Assembly: GCA_003508835.1 (NCBI GenBank) | Contig: PUFA01000003.1 | Coordinates: forward strand, 23,383,501-23,447,500 | Direction: 5' to 3' | DNA: 64,000 nt | Source of the DNA: Eonycteris spelaea | Taxonomy: Eukaryota > Chordata > Mammalia > Chiroptera > Pteropodidae | Shown: positions 11,290 through 22,904 of the stretch, one piece after another | Position numbering within the stretch: the stretch's first letter is position 1 | How the letters are laid out: every line of letters begins with the position of its first letter | The notes under the pieces: generated by a model | Seen by the model: only the letters and a program-made list of their open reading frames with translations | What the model was told of the DNA's origin: nothing | The model's database searches: none | Made by a program: the position numbers and the translations under genes

Positions 11290-11560
11290 TCCTTAGATTT
11301 CTACTCGGAAAAGACACAACAAACCAAAGTCAACAACAAACTGAAAAAATATTTTCAATGTATGGGAAAAATTTTTTGATATTCCTTCTGTATGCTCAAT
11401 ACTTTCAAGTTAATAAGGTACTTAGAGAAACACAAAAAGAGAGGTAGACAAAGGACATGAATGTGTTGTCACACAAAAAAATACAAGTAATGAATATAAA
11501 CAGAGAAGACACTTGACTTCACTAATATTTAAATACATAGAAATCACAAGAAAAGTGAGA
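11290..11560 (+). repeat. Old L1 (L1M5/HAL1-like) ORF2-region fragment
   Basis: A-rich sense sequence with 'aaaaagagaggtagacaaag', 'gacatgaatgtgt', and 'ttgacttcactaatatttaa' resembles the distal ORF2 region of old L1 elements. It is frame-broken throughout. Confidence 0.55.
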
Positions 11561-12094
11561 TATTTCTATCATTAGGTTTAAGCCATTGTTTCTAAAAATT
11601 TATATATGTTTAGAAGAGTTATAAGTGCTTGATATAAGTGACCCACTATGAAAAGAACTTGTATTCCTAAAAAAGCACATTTAAAATTTGTATTAAAATT
11701 GAAAACATCAAAGAACTCTGCTACTATCCTTGCACTTTGGACATGAGAACATGACACCCCCCTCCTTCCAGCTATTCCAGGAGGCGTGGGTGGCCACCAG
11801 CCTTAGTAAATATATGGCCAAAGCCCACAGGGGCTCTAGAAGGAAAATTCAGATTTGGGGTATTAAGGAGAGTCAGGAAGAAACATCTTTCCCTTTGAGT
11901 TTTTCCCAAAATAGATGAATAGATACTGTCAACAAAGGTGTCTAAATCACTGGTTGCGAGAGTAGTCCCAATGACAGCTCTGCCACTTTCTAGCTGAGTT
12001 CCTCTGAGCACGTGCCTTATTCCCGCTAAGCTTCAGTCTCCTGATTTCTTCATACATTCTTTTAATCAAGAAATATATACAACATTATAACATT
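11561..12094. other. No recognised feature
   Basis: Nothing is recognised. The overlapping frames 11730-11918 (plus) and 11772-12011 (minus) have no features. Confidence 0.45.
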
Positions 12095-12190
12095 CAAGAG
12101 GACAGGGCTCGTGTCTGTTTTGCTGGCTCATGTCTATGCGGTGTTTGAAATATGGTCAGCACTCTGCTACTTATTGAATGACTCTCTAAG
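12095..12190 (+). repeat. L2 3'-end fragment
   Basis: 'gaggacagggctcgtgtctg' followed by 'gtcagcactctgctacttat' and 'tgaatgactct' matches the sense L2 3' end ('gggcagggactgtgtctg...ataaatatttgttgaatga'). Confidence 0.65.
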
Positions 12191-14815
12191 ACAAGGGGAG
12201 AATGAAACAGGGCGTTGTGCCAAGAATAGAGGATTGTCCATCTACTTGTTGGATTAAAAAAAAAAATTATAGGAGGCAACATATAATAAGAAGCGAGGGA
12301 GGCCAAAGCAGAGCTAGAAGAAATGGGAAAAGACGGATCTTCTAAAGAAAAATCAAACCCTCTGATGATGTTGTGGGTCAAAGAACCCTGTCCTCTCACA
12401 GGGGAGCTAGGGAGAGAGCTAATATCTGGGTAACTGTAGAATGCATTTTAAAGGGATGAAGTAGATATATCTATATTATAAAGGAAATATATCCTAAACA
12501 CAATTAGATTTTTAAAAAGCAGTAAACAAGTAACAAAAGAGTGCTGTGGTATGCTTTCCTGTTTATGCTTGTACATAGACATACATGTTCATATATGTGT
12601 ATAAACAGCAATGAAATATATAGCAAACTCTTTAGCAAACACTTTGCTAAAATGATAGGATGCTATGGGTTTGATTTTTACAATGAGCACATGCTACTCA
12701 TTTCATAATCAGCAATTACAATAGGATGCTACCTCATAGCTGATGGTTACGGTAATGTGGTCAATTCTAAAATCGATTTTAGTAAAACAAAGGAAATGTG
12801 CCTTTTATGTGCTCTTTATTTCTCTTTTGCAAATCGATATCAATGTAGTTATGTTCTATACTAATGGAGATATATTTTGATATATTATATATGTCTATAT
12901 GAAAGCTGCTAGATAAATAGTGTTTTTGCCTTTGGTTCTAGCATAAACTTATGCTATTTCCTTGTTCAGGAAGCGAAGGGAACAGCCACAGGGATGAATC
13001 GTAATTCTTTGTGTCAAAATTAGGTCTATTATACTTAAAAATCCGTGAATCACCTCTTATGTTCCAAGTTCATTCTCTAATTGAATAAAAATTCAATAAA
13101 ATAATATACAGCTCAGTTTGTGCCATCATGGTTCTCCACAATTGTATTTGAGGTAAAATATTCTCTACAGTGAAACTTGGAAAGAAAAAAATCAGGCCTC
13201 CAAAGATATCCAGAAAGTATAAAAGTACATACAGAACAACAGCTGAAAAATTCTACAAAAGTCAAAGTAGATTTACACAACATTAACGTATGATGAAGCG
13301 GGAACACAAAAGCCATCATGCCTTTCTGTCCAAGGAGTCAGCCTCTTCCACGGCAGACAGAGCACAAAAGACGTGAAGACTTGCCATGTGTCTTTCTTAA
13401 AAATAAACCTTAGATTCTTAAGAAAATATCCCAAACAGGTATTTCTAATCCTTATCTATTTTCCTAATTATTGCCTGTGTTCTGAGCTATAGGAAATGAT
13501 CTGTGAAAATGCTAGAATGGCACGCACGCATATTTCCAGTGGGGTTATGCTTGTGAACTGCCCTGTTTGTGCCCACCCTCTGCATCGCATGCTGGATCTA
13601 AGAGGGTTGGCTCTTTGCCATCTTGATCATCGGAAGCCCTGCAAAAACAAGTGGAGTGTGCGTGATGGGAGGGTTGGACTGTGAGCACATCGGTCCCTCC
13701 AGATTTCCAATTAATCGTCCCAGGTTATTGGGCAATATAATTGTCTGCATAACAGTATGTATAGTGCTTCTACGCAATGCCGAATAGTACTGGTTAGTTA
13801 CAATTCCTTATGGCAAGAAAATAAACTCTTAAGGTCAGACCAGAAGAAAAGAAACCAACCAGTAGATGTCTCTGTGGTGCTTTGGTTCAGTCATGTTCTT
13901 GTGAGATGAGCCATGGATGTCTGTGGGTTCAAAAGCACACTGATACAAAGGTTTACACCGTTTATTTTGTCCAGCTTTGAGGCGGGTTCAAAGTGCCCTA
14001 GAACTGTACCAAAACTCTTCAACATGAAGTTTTCTAGAGTATCTGAAAACATACCTTGTCATTAACATCTGCGCTTTCGATCTTATATTAAAAACTAACA
14101 ACAAGTGTGTTTTACTTACAAAGATGAACAGTAATGAAATGTTGAACAAATGTTTGCAAAATGATCACATTAGTTATTTCAGACGTGCATATCCAGATAA
14201 AAGATGTTTAACCCTAGAAAAAATATGTTGTTTCCTACTCGACTGTTCCAGTCCCGGAACAGCAGAGGAAGGAAACAGGACATCATAAAAGAAGTCCGCT
14301 GACAGTACAGATGACAACTTGGAGAGGCTTCAGGGGCCATGCAGAGCTCATGCTTCCTGTCTGTTTTACATTTCAAGCATTTTCCTCCTAGGCCCAGAGC
14401 TGGGTCCCTGGGCTGGAGCACAGGATCCTGAGGAAAATCACATGATGCTCGAGTTTCTTGCAACCCTCTTTAGCATTTCAGGTTAAGAATTTAGAGATTT
14501 CACTAACACTAAAGTGATCATTCTGAATCCATTTAATAAAGAGACTATTTGAAGAGCAATCATTATACAGTGGGACTTGCCTACTCTCTAATAATGAAAG
14601 TAAAGTAAGGAGATACTCACTTTAACAATGACTATATTTCTGCAAAATATAGAATCCCATTTTTTTCTCCTTGTGAGTTAACTATGAAAAAAAACCATGT
14701 GTATAAATAATTTAAAGAATTGGTGTGATGATCCTCTTGTGAGGTTAAAAATCTCTTTACCGAGTCAAACAAACTGTAATTCCCATAATTTGTCTTTTCT
14801 GTAAGTGTAGATTTT
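12191..14815. other. No recognised feature (2.6 kb)
   Basis: This stretch holds no repeat I can name. It has a 16-bp palindrome at 12767-12782 (ctaaaatcgattttag) and a 7-bp stem with a 6-nt loop at 14243-14262 (ctgttcc / ggaacag), both within chance expectation. The segments 13490-13720 and 14200-14460 are less AT-rich than their surroundings. The frames at 12094-12399, 13113-13319, 13496-13684 and 14179-14463 show no family features. Confidence 0.4.
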
Positions 14816-15955
14816 TAACCAATTTTTAAAATTGAAATACTTATTGGAATAATCATATATTCACATTCAGTTGTAGGAAATGATATAGAGAGATCAGTAT
14901 ACACTTTGCCTAATTTCTCTTTTGGACCATTTTGCAAAACTATAATATCACAAGCAAGATATTGATATTGATGTAATCCATCAATCTTATTCAGATTTCC
15001 TGTTTTATGTGTACTCGTCTGTGTGTTCAGTTCTGTACAGTTTTACCACATGTAAGTTTGTGTGTCCACCGCCACAGCTGAGATACTGAACAGTTTTAAA
15101 ACAACAGGATCCTTTCTGTTGACCTTTTAAAATACACCCACCTCTTTCCAGCCTCTCCTCAGCTCCCCCCTCACCCAGGGTTACTAAACCCTGGCAATCT
15201 GTCCTCTATTTCTACAATTTTTGATCTCTCAACTGTTATATAAATAAAATTATTCAGTGCATAACCTTTTGAGGTTGGAATTTTTTATGCATCGTAATTC
15301 CCTAGAGATGCAAATGTGTTCAGCATGGCAATTGTTTGTGTCTTTTTATGCTGGCATATGCATGTATCATAGTTTGTTTAACTATTCACCTGTTGAAGAA
15401 CATCAGATCAGATTCTAGTATTTCAGTATTACAAATAATAGCAAAATTTACATACAGGTTTTTGTACAAACATAAATTTACATTTCTCTGGGATTAAAGC
15501 TTAGGAGTGCAATTCCTTGGTCATGTGGTGTTTTTAATTTTATGCAGCTTTCTCAACTGTTTTTAAGAGTGATCATATTTGAAGTTTCCACCTACAATAT
15601 GTGAGTGATCTAGTTTCTCTGTATCCTTGCCAACATTTGGCATTATCACTTTAAAAAATTTTAGCTATTCTGATTGGTATATACTAATATCTCATTGTAT
15701 TTTTAATTGCATTTCCTTAATAGCTGATGATGGTTAAGCATCATTTCATATGCTTATTTGCCATCTATATAGCCTCTTTGATGAAATGTCTATTCCTGTC
15801 TTTTGTTCATTTATAATTGGATTGTTTTGAGAATTCATTATATTTTGTAGATGTCAGTCATTTGTTGGGTATGTGGCTTGCAAATATTTTCTCCCAATCT
15901 GTAGATTGTCTTTCCATCCTCTCAGTTTCACTCAATATTTACTTACTCCTTGCTC
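14816..15955 (-). repeat. Old L1 3' end and distal ORF2, antisense
   Basis: More than 1 kb follows the antisense order of an L1M element: 'tattcacattcagttgtagg', 'gcaaaactataatatcacaa', 'tccaccgccacagctgagat', 'tttctctgggattaaagctt', 'ttgccaacatttggcattat', and finally 'attttctcccaatctgtaga'. The last phrases lie in distal ORF2, so the copy is 5'-truncated or further decayed beyond 15955. No open ORF2 frame remains. Confidence 0.9.
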
Positions 15956-16589
15956 ACCATAGCTGCTTCAAGTCTAACATAACAGTTCCATTGCACGTGA
16001 AGACTTAAACACATTTATCCCCTTAAAAGTCATGTTGGATACCAAATCCAGTGGTGACAAGGAAACTTTTAGAATAGGGGTGTGGTTGGAACTCTTAGGA
16101 TGGGCTCAAGAGCCTGATAATATTTGTGCCTCCTGAGGAAACTCTTAAAAGTCTCTTAGTGCAAAAGAGGATCTTCAGTATCAGGCAGGAAGGATGGTCA
16201 CTTCGCAGACAGACGGTGTCTTTCTTATTTTGCCACTGCAGGGCTTACTCACTAAAATCATGGATAAAGTAAGAATGATGGCAGGAATGAAGGCTGTGTG
16301 ATACATCTATTTGGCTGGCCCCCAATGCCAGTAGTGACCTGATTTAGAAACAGTAACAGAGTTCAACCCAATTTTAAACCTAAAATTCCAGGTTTGCTGA
16401 ATCTTGACTTGACTGCAACTATCATACTAGAGAGCCACAGCCTCTTGCCTAATTCCAAAGACTACCTCTTTGAATACAGGTGAGGCTCCATCCTCTTAAA
16501 AATATTTTTTCTGAGTCAGGCACTCCCAAATTTCATGTCCACAGTTTTAGTCCAGCCTTTGAAAATTAAAATGAAAACAAGTAAATTTA
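15956..16589. other. No recognised feature
   Basis: No repeat or gene is recognised. Confidence 0.45.
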
Positions 16590-16735
16590 TTTAACTTTTT
16601 TATTATGAGAAATTCAAAGGTCCGGAGATTAGAAACCCTCATGTACCTACCACACAACCTTAATGATAATCAGATCATTTCCCCATATTTTTGACAATGA
16701 CTTTAGCAAATTTCTGTAATGTTTTCCTAACTTTT
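16590..16735 (-). repeat. Probable old L1 3'-end fragment, antisense
   Basis: 'tttttattatgagaaattca' followed by 'ctcatgtacctaccacacaa' and 'taatgataatcagatcattt' resembles an antisense L1M 3' end ('tattatgaaaaatttcaaaca...catgtacccatcacccag'). The family is probable rather than certain. Confidence 0.5.
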
Positions 16736-16772
16736 TTTTTTTCTTCTTTTCTTTCTTTTTATTTTTCTTTCC
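16731..16772 (+). repeat. Pyrimidine-rich tract
   Basis: A run of T with interspersed C ('ttcttcttttctttcttttt'), nearly free of purines. Confidence 0.85.
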
Positions 16773-16841
16773 ATATGCTTATTCTCTCTGTATTTCCCCA
16801 TGGAGACTGTATTCAGTCTAAACTCAAGGCTGGCTCCTAAA

Positions 16842-17787
16842 GTCATTAGGGAAATGGAACCAGAGCCATAATGAGATACCACCTCATACCCCTAATACTA
16901 TTATAATAATAAGCTTTAAAAATCAGAAAGTAAAAAAAAAAAAAAAAAAAAGCATAAGCAAGGAGGAGGGAAAACTGTAACTCTCATACTTTGCTGGTAG
17001 GTATGTAAAATAGTACAGATACAGTGGGAAATAGTCTGTCACTTCCTCAAAATGTTTAAGACAGAATTAACATATAGCCCAGTATTCCACCCTAGGTATA
17101 TACACGAAATTAAGGACATGTTCACATAAAAACTTGTATAAGAATTTAAGAATATTCAGAGTAGCATTATCCATAATAGCCAAAGAGTGGAAACAACCCA
17201 AATGCCCACCAACTGACAGATGGATAAACATGAGGCAATACATCCATACAATAGAATGTTATTCAACCATAAAAAGGAACAAAGTACTAATACATGCTAT
17301 AACATGAATAAACTTTGAAAATATTATGCTAAGAGAAAGAATCTAGAAGCAGAAGACCACATATGATATGATTCAGTTTATATCAAATCTCCAGAATAGG
17401 CAAATCTATAAAGTCAGAAAGTAAATGAGCAGTGGCCGGGGCCTGGGGAGGTATTAGGAGTGGACTGCTTCATGGGTGTGGAGCTTCTGGGTAGTGAAAA
17501 TATTCTGGGATTCAATAATGGTGATGGTTGAACAACCTTGTGGATATGCAGTAGGTCCTCACATAGCATTGTTTCATTCAATGTTGTTTTGTTATAATGT
17601 TGATGAGATGCTATAGAAATAATGTTTATTATCAATTAGCCTACACTAAAATTGGTTTCATTGAACATTGTTTAAAGCCATAGAACCTATCGATGACATT
17701 AAATGAGGATTACTATACTAAATACCACTGAACCAGACACTTACAAAGTTACAAAGTGGTAAATGTTATGATATGTGAATTATATCT
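16842..17787 (+). repeat. L1, end of ORF2 plus 3' UTR, interrupted
   Basis: In sense order it reads 'ataatgagataccacctcat', 'ttccaccctaggtatataca', 'taatagccaaagagtggaaa', 'acccaaatgcccaccaactg', 'aaaatattatgctaagagaa', then the 3' UTR ending 'ataccactgaaccagacact'. The first half corresponds to the C-terminus of the ORF2 reverse-transcriptase protein but is full of stops. An A-run of 20 (16932-16951) has expanded inside the former coding part. A small DNA transposon splits the 3' UTR at 17549-17715, so it inserted after this L1. Confidence 0.9.
17549..17715 (+). mobile_element. Small TA-target DNA transposon nested in L1
   Basis: The L1 3' UTR is interrupted between '...gtggatatg' and 'ctaaataccactg...'. 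The insert begins 'cagtaggtcctcacatagca' and ends 'aaatgaggattacta', whose complement 'tagtaatcctcattt' is an imperfect inverted copy of the start. TA is present at 17545-17546 and 17716-17717. At about 167 bp it is a non-autonomous (MITE-like) element, probably Tc1/mariner or pogo class. Similar sequence exists in other mammals, but I cannot name the family with certainty. Confidence 0.65.
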
Positions 17788-17829
17788 TCCTTCCTTCCTT
17801 CCTTCCTTCCTTCCTTCCTTCCTTTCTTT
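17786..17829 (+). repeat. (TTCC)n microsatellite
   Basis: About ten near-perfect 'ttcc' units sit exactly at the 3' end of the preceding L1, where its tail would be. Confidence 0.97.
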
Positions 17830-17865
17830 ATTCAACTGTATGATTCCACTTTTCAAATTTTTTAA

Positions 17866-18030
17866 AAGTCAGTTTTATTGAGTTATAATTTTTTTCAATT
17901 AAATTTTGAAATTTAAGTATGGTTGGTATACAATCTTATATTTGTCATAATAGTTCCACATTTACAGTGTAGTGGTTTGACATTTTTGTACCTTTTAATG
18001 TGATGACTCCTAATTTTAGTAATCATCTTT
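17866..18030 (-). repeat. L1 3' end, antisense
   Basis: 'cagttttattgagttataat' starts the fragment, and 'tccacatttacagtgtagtg' and 'gtttgacatttttgtacc' follow, as in the antisense L1 3' UTR ('ttattgaattatagttgac...caacatagtgattcaacat'). Confidence 0.7.
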
Positions 18031-18984
18031 CAGTTGGTGAGGTTCTATCCTTTCTGAATCATCCTCTCATCTTCACATGAGAGATCTTGCAGATCTTGCA
18101 AGATTGGTCTTCAGTAGTCTCTGACTTACAGATCAATTAAAAAAAAATCTACATTTCGATGTACTTGGCCAGGCTCAAACAAGCAGAAGAAAAATTCTCA
18201 CACCAGGGCACACAGTATTCTTGAGTTTTATTGTGTTCCACCTTAAAACAAGAATTTTAAGATTAGAATGTCTTGTATGGTTTTGTTTTGTTCTTTCCTC
18301 TCTAGTTTTAGCATTCTTAATCACCTTGACATTGGTTGACCTTCCCAGAGCTCCCTCCTGAGCCAATATATGGTGTCAAATGACTACAGGTAACATAATT
18401 TGCTATTTCACCACCACTCATCTGAGGATGCCATTTTCCTTTCCCAGATTATAACCAAATGTTCTCTGCCTTTTCCTCATTTTGATCTGTAACCCATCCC
18501 AAATATTCCATAATCCTCAAGGGAGTGTACTTACAATGCATATTACGGTTTTGAGTTCTGTATCAGTTAAGATTCCTTTTTTAAGCCAAAGTAATCAATT
18601 TTATTGAATTCAAAACTAAATCACCAAATAAATACATGAATGAATAAATTGTAAATACATAAATAAGAGGAAGACTCTTAAGTAGTTCACTGGGAAAATG
18701 CCAAAAAACAAAAATAAAAACAAAAACAAAAGCTAAATGCTTACGCCTTGGGAAAGACAGGAGCTAGGACAACTGAAGGAATCACAGTAGAAAGAGCTCA
18801 ATGGAACTTCTCTCTAGAGCATGGCTGTCTCCAATCATTGTTCATCATTGTGTGCTGTACCTGTTTTAAAAATCAAATAATCTATGATAGAACCTCCCAG
18901 AAGACTTGGGTCATAAGCACCCCTGAGGAGGTTGGAGGAGAGGAGTAAAGATAGAGAAACTGCTGGAAAGACAAAATACATAAT
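18031..18984. other. No firmly recognised feature
   Basis: The region 18540-18960 has the feel of an old L1 or LTR fragment ('tctgtatcagttaagattcc' near 18556) but I cannot place it. The rest is unrecognised. Confidence 0.35.
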
Positions 18985-19290
18985 TACAGTTTTTATTAAC
19001 ACAACTCTATAATGATCATCCTTGACTCAATTTGTTGTTTGACTGTCAGCTATTTCTTTAGGATGGATATCTAAAAGTAAATTTGCTGGGTCAAGAAGTT
19101 GGAAAGTATAATGAAGATTTAATTCTTGTCGTCATAATAATTGTCCTCAGAAAGAGTATACCAATTTACCAGGCTTCAAAATATACAAAACAATCATTTC
19201 ACTGTCTCCTATCAACACTAGTTATTAACCTTTCAAAAAGATTTGGCAGTTTGCTAAATTAGAAGTGGTATTTCTTTGTTACTTGATTTA
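18985..19290 (-). repeat. Old L1 (L1M5/HAL1-like), antisense
   Basis: 'gctatttctttaggatggat', 'tctaaaagtaaatttgctgg', 'gtcaagaagtt', 'agagtataccaatttaccag' and 'aagatttggcagtttgctaa' match the antisense order of distal ORF2 in old L1s ('ttccttaggataaattcctagaagtggaattgctgggtca'). Confidence 0.7.
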
Positions 19291-20599
19291 GGGTTAGCAT
19301 AAAATAGTCTAAAACATAATGTAAGATATTCAAAAAAATTCTTTTTTATTTTTTCAGATTTATTTTAAATAACATGGGATTTATTTTCTCATATATAGAA
19401 AAATACCTATATTTAAAATAAATTAAGTAATTACATTTAATTAGGTTTTAATGTTAATTCATTTGGGAGGGGGGATACAAATAATGTTAGCTTTTAACAT
19501 ACTCGATTGTTCAGTGTAGCTTCTAAAGTGGCCATGTATATTTTCTAGCTAGTTTCATAAATGTTTAAAGTAAAAAGAATGAACACATGAATAAAATTTT
19601 ATCATTGCCATTTTGATCTTAACCCTAGAAAAATTTCAGAATATGATATAAAACCTAAAAGTCAATAAGTTATATATGTTTTAAATGTAACTGTTTTAGT
19701 GTTTATAATGCAATTTGTGGTTAAACAACCAAGTAAAAAATGGACCTTCCACAGTGATAGAATGTAAATTTGAAAAATCTTGGCTGGTTGACAGTGAGAC
19801 TTGTGCCAACATGTAATAAGAAAGAAGGAAAAATCATGAGAGACATCAAAAAAAAAAAAAATTCCTAGGAAAGAAATCAATCTTATATATAAGTAAAGAG
19901 TAAAAATCTCAGGTCTTGTGTACTATAATAGTTTGTCAAAACCCAAGATTAAAGCCACAGATGAGAATGTTGGAAAGAATTAGATTCAAATTATGGTTGA
20001 ACAAAACCACATAAAACAAATCATCCATCTGAGGGAAAGCACATGCATAGCAAAGACTGCATCCCAGGATTGGTTGCATAGCAACTCAATAGGGATGTGG
20101 TAGCTGGAAAAGTATAAGCAGGGAAGGAAGCAGGTCAATGATAGTGGAGTGGCAAGGGAATTTCCACAACACAGTGGCAACAGCGTTTCCGAGAGAGAGA
20201 ACCAATGGGAAGATGCCTGGAGTTTAAAGGGGAATATAATCATAAATATTAATCAAAAGAGATCTACCTGCCAAAACTTTTCTGTCCACATTTTCCAAAA
20301 GGTTTTATAGTTTTGGAGAGAGGTAGGTTATGGGATTATTTGTGTAAAGAGATTCTTATCACTCCTAGATTACAAGTACTTTTGAAATATTATGAAGACA
20401 AATGAAGACTGGGAGGAGCTGGTGTTTGGTTTCAATCTTAAATGAAACTTTTATTCCATGTTTTAAAAGCTTCAAGAAAAAACATGAAAAGGAAAAGAAC
20501 CAACTGATATTGAAAATGATTCTACACACACACACACAATCCATGATTACTGTTTTGACAATTTATTCAATAAATACCTATATAAATTTTTTTCAATTC
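19291..20599. other. No recognised feature
   Basis: AT-rich sequence with short homopolymers (an A-run at 19850-19861) and a short CA tract at 20525-20538. The minus frame 19986-20243 shows no motifs. Confidence 0.4.
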
Positions 20600-21108
20600 T
20601 AGTTGACATTCAATATTATTTTATAGTAGCTTCAGGTGTATAACATAGTGGTTAGACATATATAATTTATGAAATGATCCCCCCAATAAGTCTAGTACCC
20701 ATCTGGCACTATATATATTTAATACAGTATTATTGACTCGATTCCCTAAGCTGTACTTTACACCCCCGTGGCAATTTTTTAACTATGAATTTGTACTTCT
20801 TAATCCTTTTGCCTTTTTCACCTAGTCCTCCAAACTCCCTCCAACCATCAGTTTGCTCTCTGTATCTGAGTCTTTCTGTTTCTTGTTTGTCTGTTTGTTT
20901 ATCTTGTTCTTTAGATTCCACATACAAGTGAGATTATATGGTGTTGGTTTCTCTCTGACTTATTTCATTTAGCATAATACCCTCTAGGTCCATTCGTGTT
21001 GCCACAAATGGTAAGAGTTCATTCTTTTTTTATGGCCATGTAATATGTCATTATACATGTACCATGTCTTCTATATATAATCATTTATTGATTGGCACTT
21101 ATAATTTC
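20600..21108 (-). repeat. L1 3' end, antisense, laurasiatherian type
   Basis: The order 'tagttgacattcaatattat', 'ggtgtataacatagtggtta', 'gtctagtacccatctggc', 'tctgtatctgagtctttctg', 'cttatttcatttagcataat' and 'accctctaggtccattcgtg' is the antisense 3' end of the younger L1s of bats, carnivores and ungulates. It is better preserved than most L1 pieces here, but still without an intact frame. Confidence 0.9.
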
Positions 21109-21652
21109 TGTCCTTGTCTACTTAGGCTGCTATATCAAATACCATAAACAGAGTAGCTTATGTACAACAGAAATTTCTCACAGTTCTGGAGGTTAAGAAT
21201 CCAAGATCTAGTTTATTAGCACATGCTTCACCTCACCACACTTATTAATCTTTGTTGTTGTTGTTGTTGGTGAGAACATTTAAGTTCTACTTGCTTAGAA
21301 AATTTCAGTAATATGATACAGTGCACCTTTCAGATTCTGTTTCATATATATGCATTACCTATTTAAAAATAGATTTAAGAAAGAAGAAGAAGAAATCCAA
21401 AATCAAGACGCCAACAGATATGATGTCTGGCAGGGCCCACTTCCTGGTTTAGACAGCTGCCTTTTCCCTATATCCTCACATGTCAGGGGGCTCTCTGGGG
21501 CCTCTCTCATAAGGGCGTGCCTCCAATTAACGAGGGCTCCATCCTCATGATCTTATCACCTGCTAAAGGCCATACCTCCTAAAACCTTCATATTGAGGGT
21601 TAGGTTTCAATATATAAATTTTAGGGAGACACAAACATTCAATCTGTAGCAG
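21109..21652 (-). repeat. MLT1-type MaLR solo LTR, antisense, interrupted
   Basis: Read on the plus strand it is the complement of MLT1: 'taggctgctatatcaaatac', 'aacagaaatttctcacagtt', 'ctggaggtt', then after an interruption 'cacttcctggtt', 'atatcctcacatgtcagggg', 'ctcataagggcgtg', 'cctcatgatcttatcacctg', 'gagggttaggtttcaatata' and 'gacacaaacattcaatctgt'. It is near full length but split by a 182-bp insertion. There is no flanking internal MaLR sequence, so it is a solo LTR. Confidence 0.85.
21209..21390 (+). mobile_element. Retroposed fragment inside the MLT1 LTR
   Basis: The LTR is interrupted between two near-identical 14-mers: 'aagaatccaagatc' (21195-21208) and 'agaaatccaaaatc' (21391-21404), which look like target-site duplications. 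The insert ends in an A-rich tail ('aagaaagaagaagaag'), indicating plus-strand retroposition. Its body, however, contains antisense L1 3'-UTR sequence ('gtgagaacatttaagttcta', 'tgcttagaaaatttcagtaa') and a (TTG)n run at 21252-21271. It may be a retrocopy of a transcript that ran through an L1 in reverse. Confidence 0.6.
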
Positions 21653-22904
21653 TTTCCTACTGTACTTAATTGCAATGGAAGCCATACACAAAATTAAAAG
21701 GTAATTTCTGCCCTTAAAAGAATTGTAACATAATTGAGAAAAAAAGTTCAAAAAGGTGGGGAGTTTGAATAAATGAGAAAGGAGAAAGAGAATGGAACAA
21801 ACATGTGCAAGTGTCCTATGTCTATGTATAGTCTACGTATTATTTAGGTACTATGTTTCATGTATGTTAATAACTTTATTGTTTTATTGATCTTGATAAT
21901 GATTTTTTAAGTTAATGTTTCTTATTTCTCTTTTGCATCATGGACCCCTTTGAGGATCTGAGGAAAGCTATGGGCCTCTACATAAAAAAAAAAATATGTA
22001 CATATATAATATTTTACTTACAAAATTCAGGAGATTTGGGGATTGCTGAGTTTTGTCCATGGTTAAGAAATTATTAGGTAATAGAGCATTGCTCCTCATT
22101 TAAGCATGAAACTGACTCTTAGAAGTTTATATGCTTAAGTGACTCTACAAAATTATACAAAGGAAGTAATGCATTCGGGGAGGTCAAAATCTTCCTATTA
22201 CATGTAGGAAATATCTCTTGTTAATAAAATTATAAAAGGAAAAATAAAGTATAAAACTTCAACATTATAGCAAACCTTTTCAAAAGGACTCTAGAATATC
22301 TCTAGAATGTTATTGCTCCCTCTATGACATATTGCCTCTTTTTTCACTAGAGCTTTTCCCTATTAATATTGATAAAATCTTTCTGGGAATTTTAGTTAAA
22401 GGTAGCTTGAGGTCGGTGTCTGAATATTTTTTTCCATTCTTAAGTAAAAAAATTCATTCCCACTGGCTCAAGCAGATAAATGAATCAATTAATTTAAGAG
22501 CTTTAAAAATAAAAATAAAAAGATATTTTGTGGAATATGAAAAAGGAAGTATGGACGCCTGGGCCCAAGCACAGGAGAGGTAGCAAGGGATCAAGAGTGA
22601 TACTCTTCTTGGGACTTCCTGTCTCTCATCTCTGTGTCTCTAAGCACATGTTGAACAATGGCTAGATTTAGCTCCCAAAATATCTTGTTCTCACTTTTAA
22701 CAATTAGAAACACCTGGAATAAATTTTTTTTTATTATCTCTTGAATTTCAAACTTTACTCCAATTTTCTGGCAGGGATCATTTTATTTGTTCAGTTTGGT
22801 CAGCTATCATTGGGCAGAAGGCAGGAATCAGCCAGTAACAATATGATGTTAGGGGCCCATCCCCTGAATTAGGGGCCTGGGATGTGGGGCCCACTGACAT
22901 CAAA
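21653..22904. other. No recognised feature
   Basis: Mostly AT-rich, unrecognised sequence. A short GC-rich cluster at 22851-22893 carries 'ggggcc' three times. Confidence 0.4.

Noticed and set aside
12767..12782. 16-bp palindrome as a regulatory site
   Set aside because: A perfect palindrome of this length is expected about once by chance in a 64-kb window.
17786..17829. CRISPR-like or tandem array
   Set aside because: It is a plain tetranucleotide microsatellite in mammalian DNA; no repeat-spacer pattern exists anywhere in the window.
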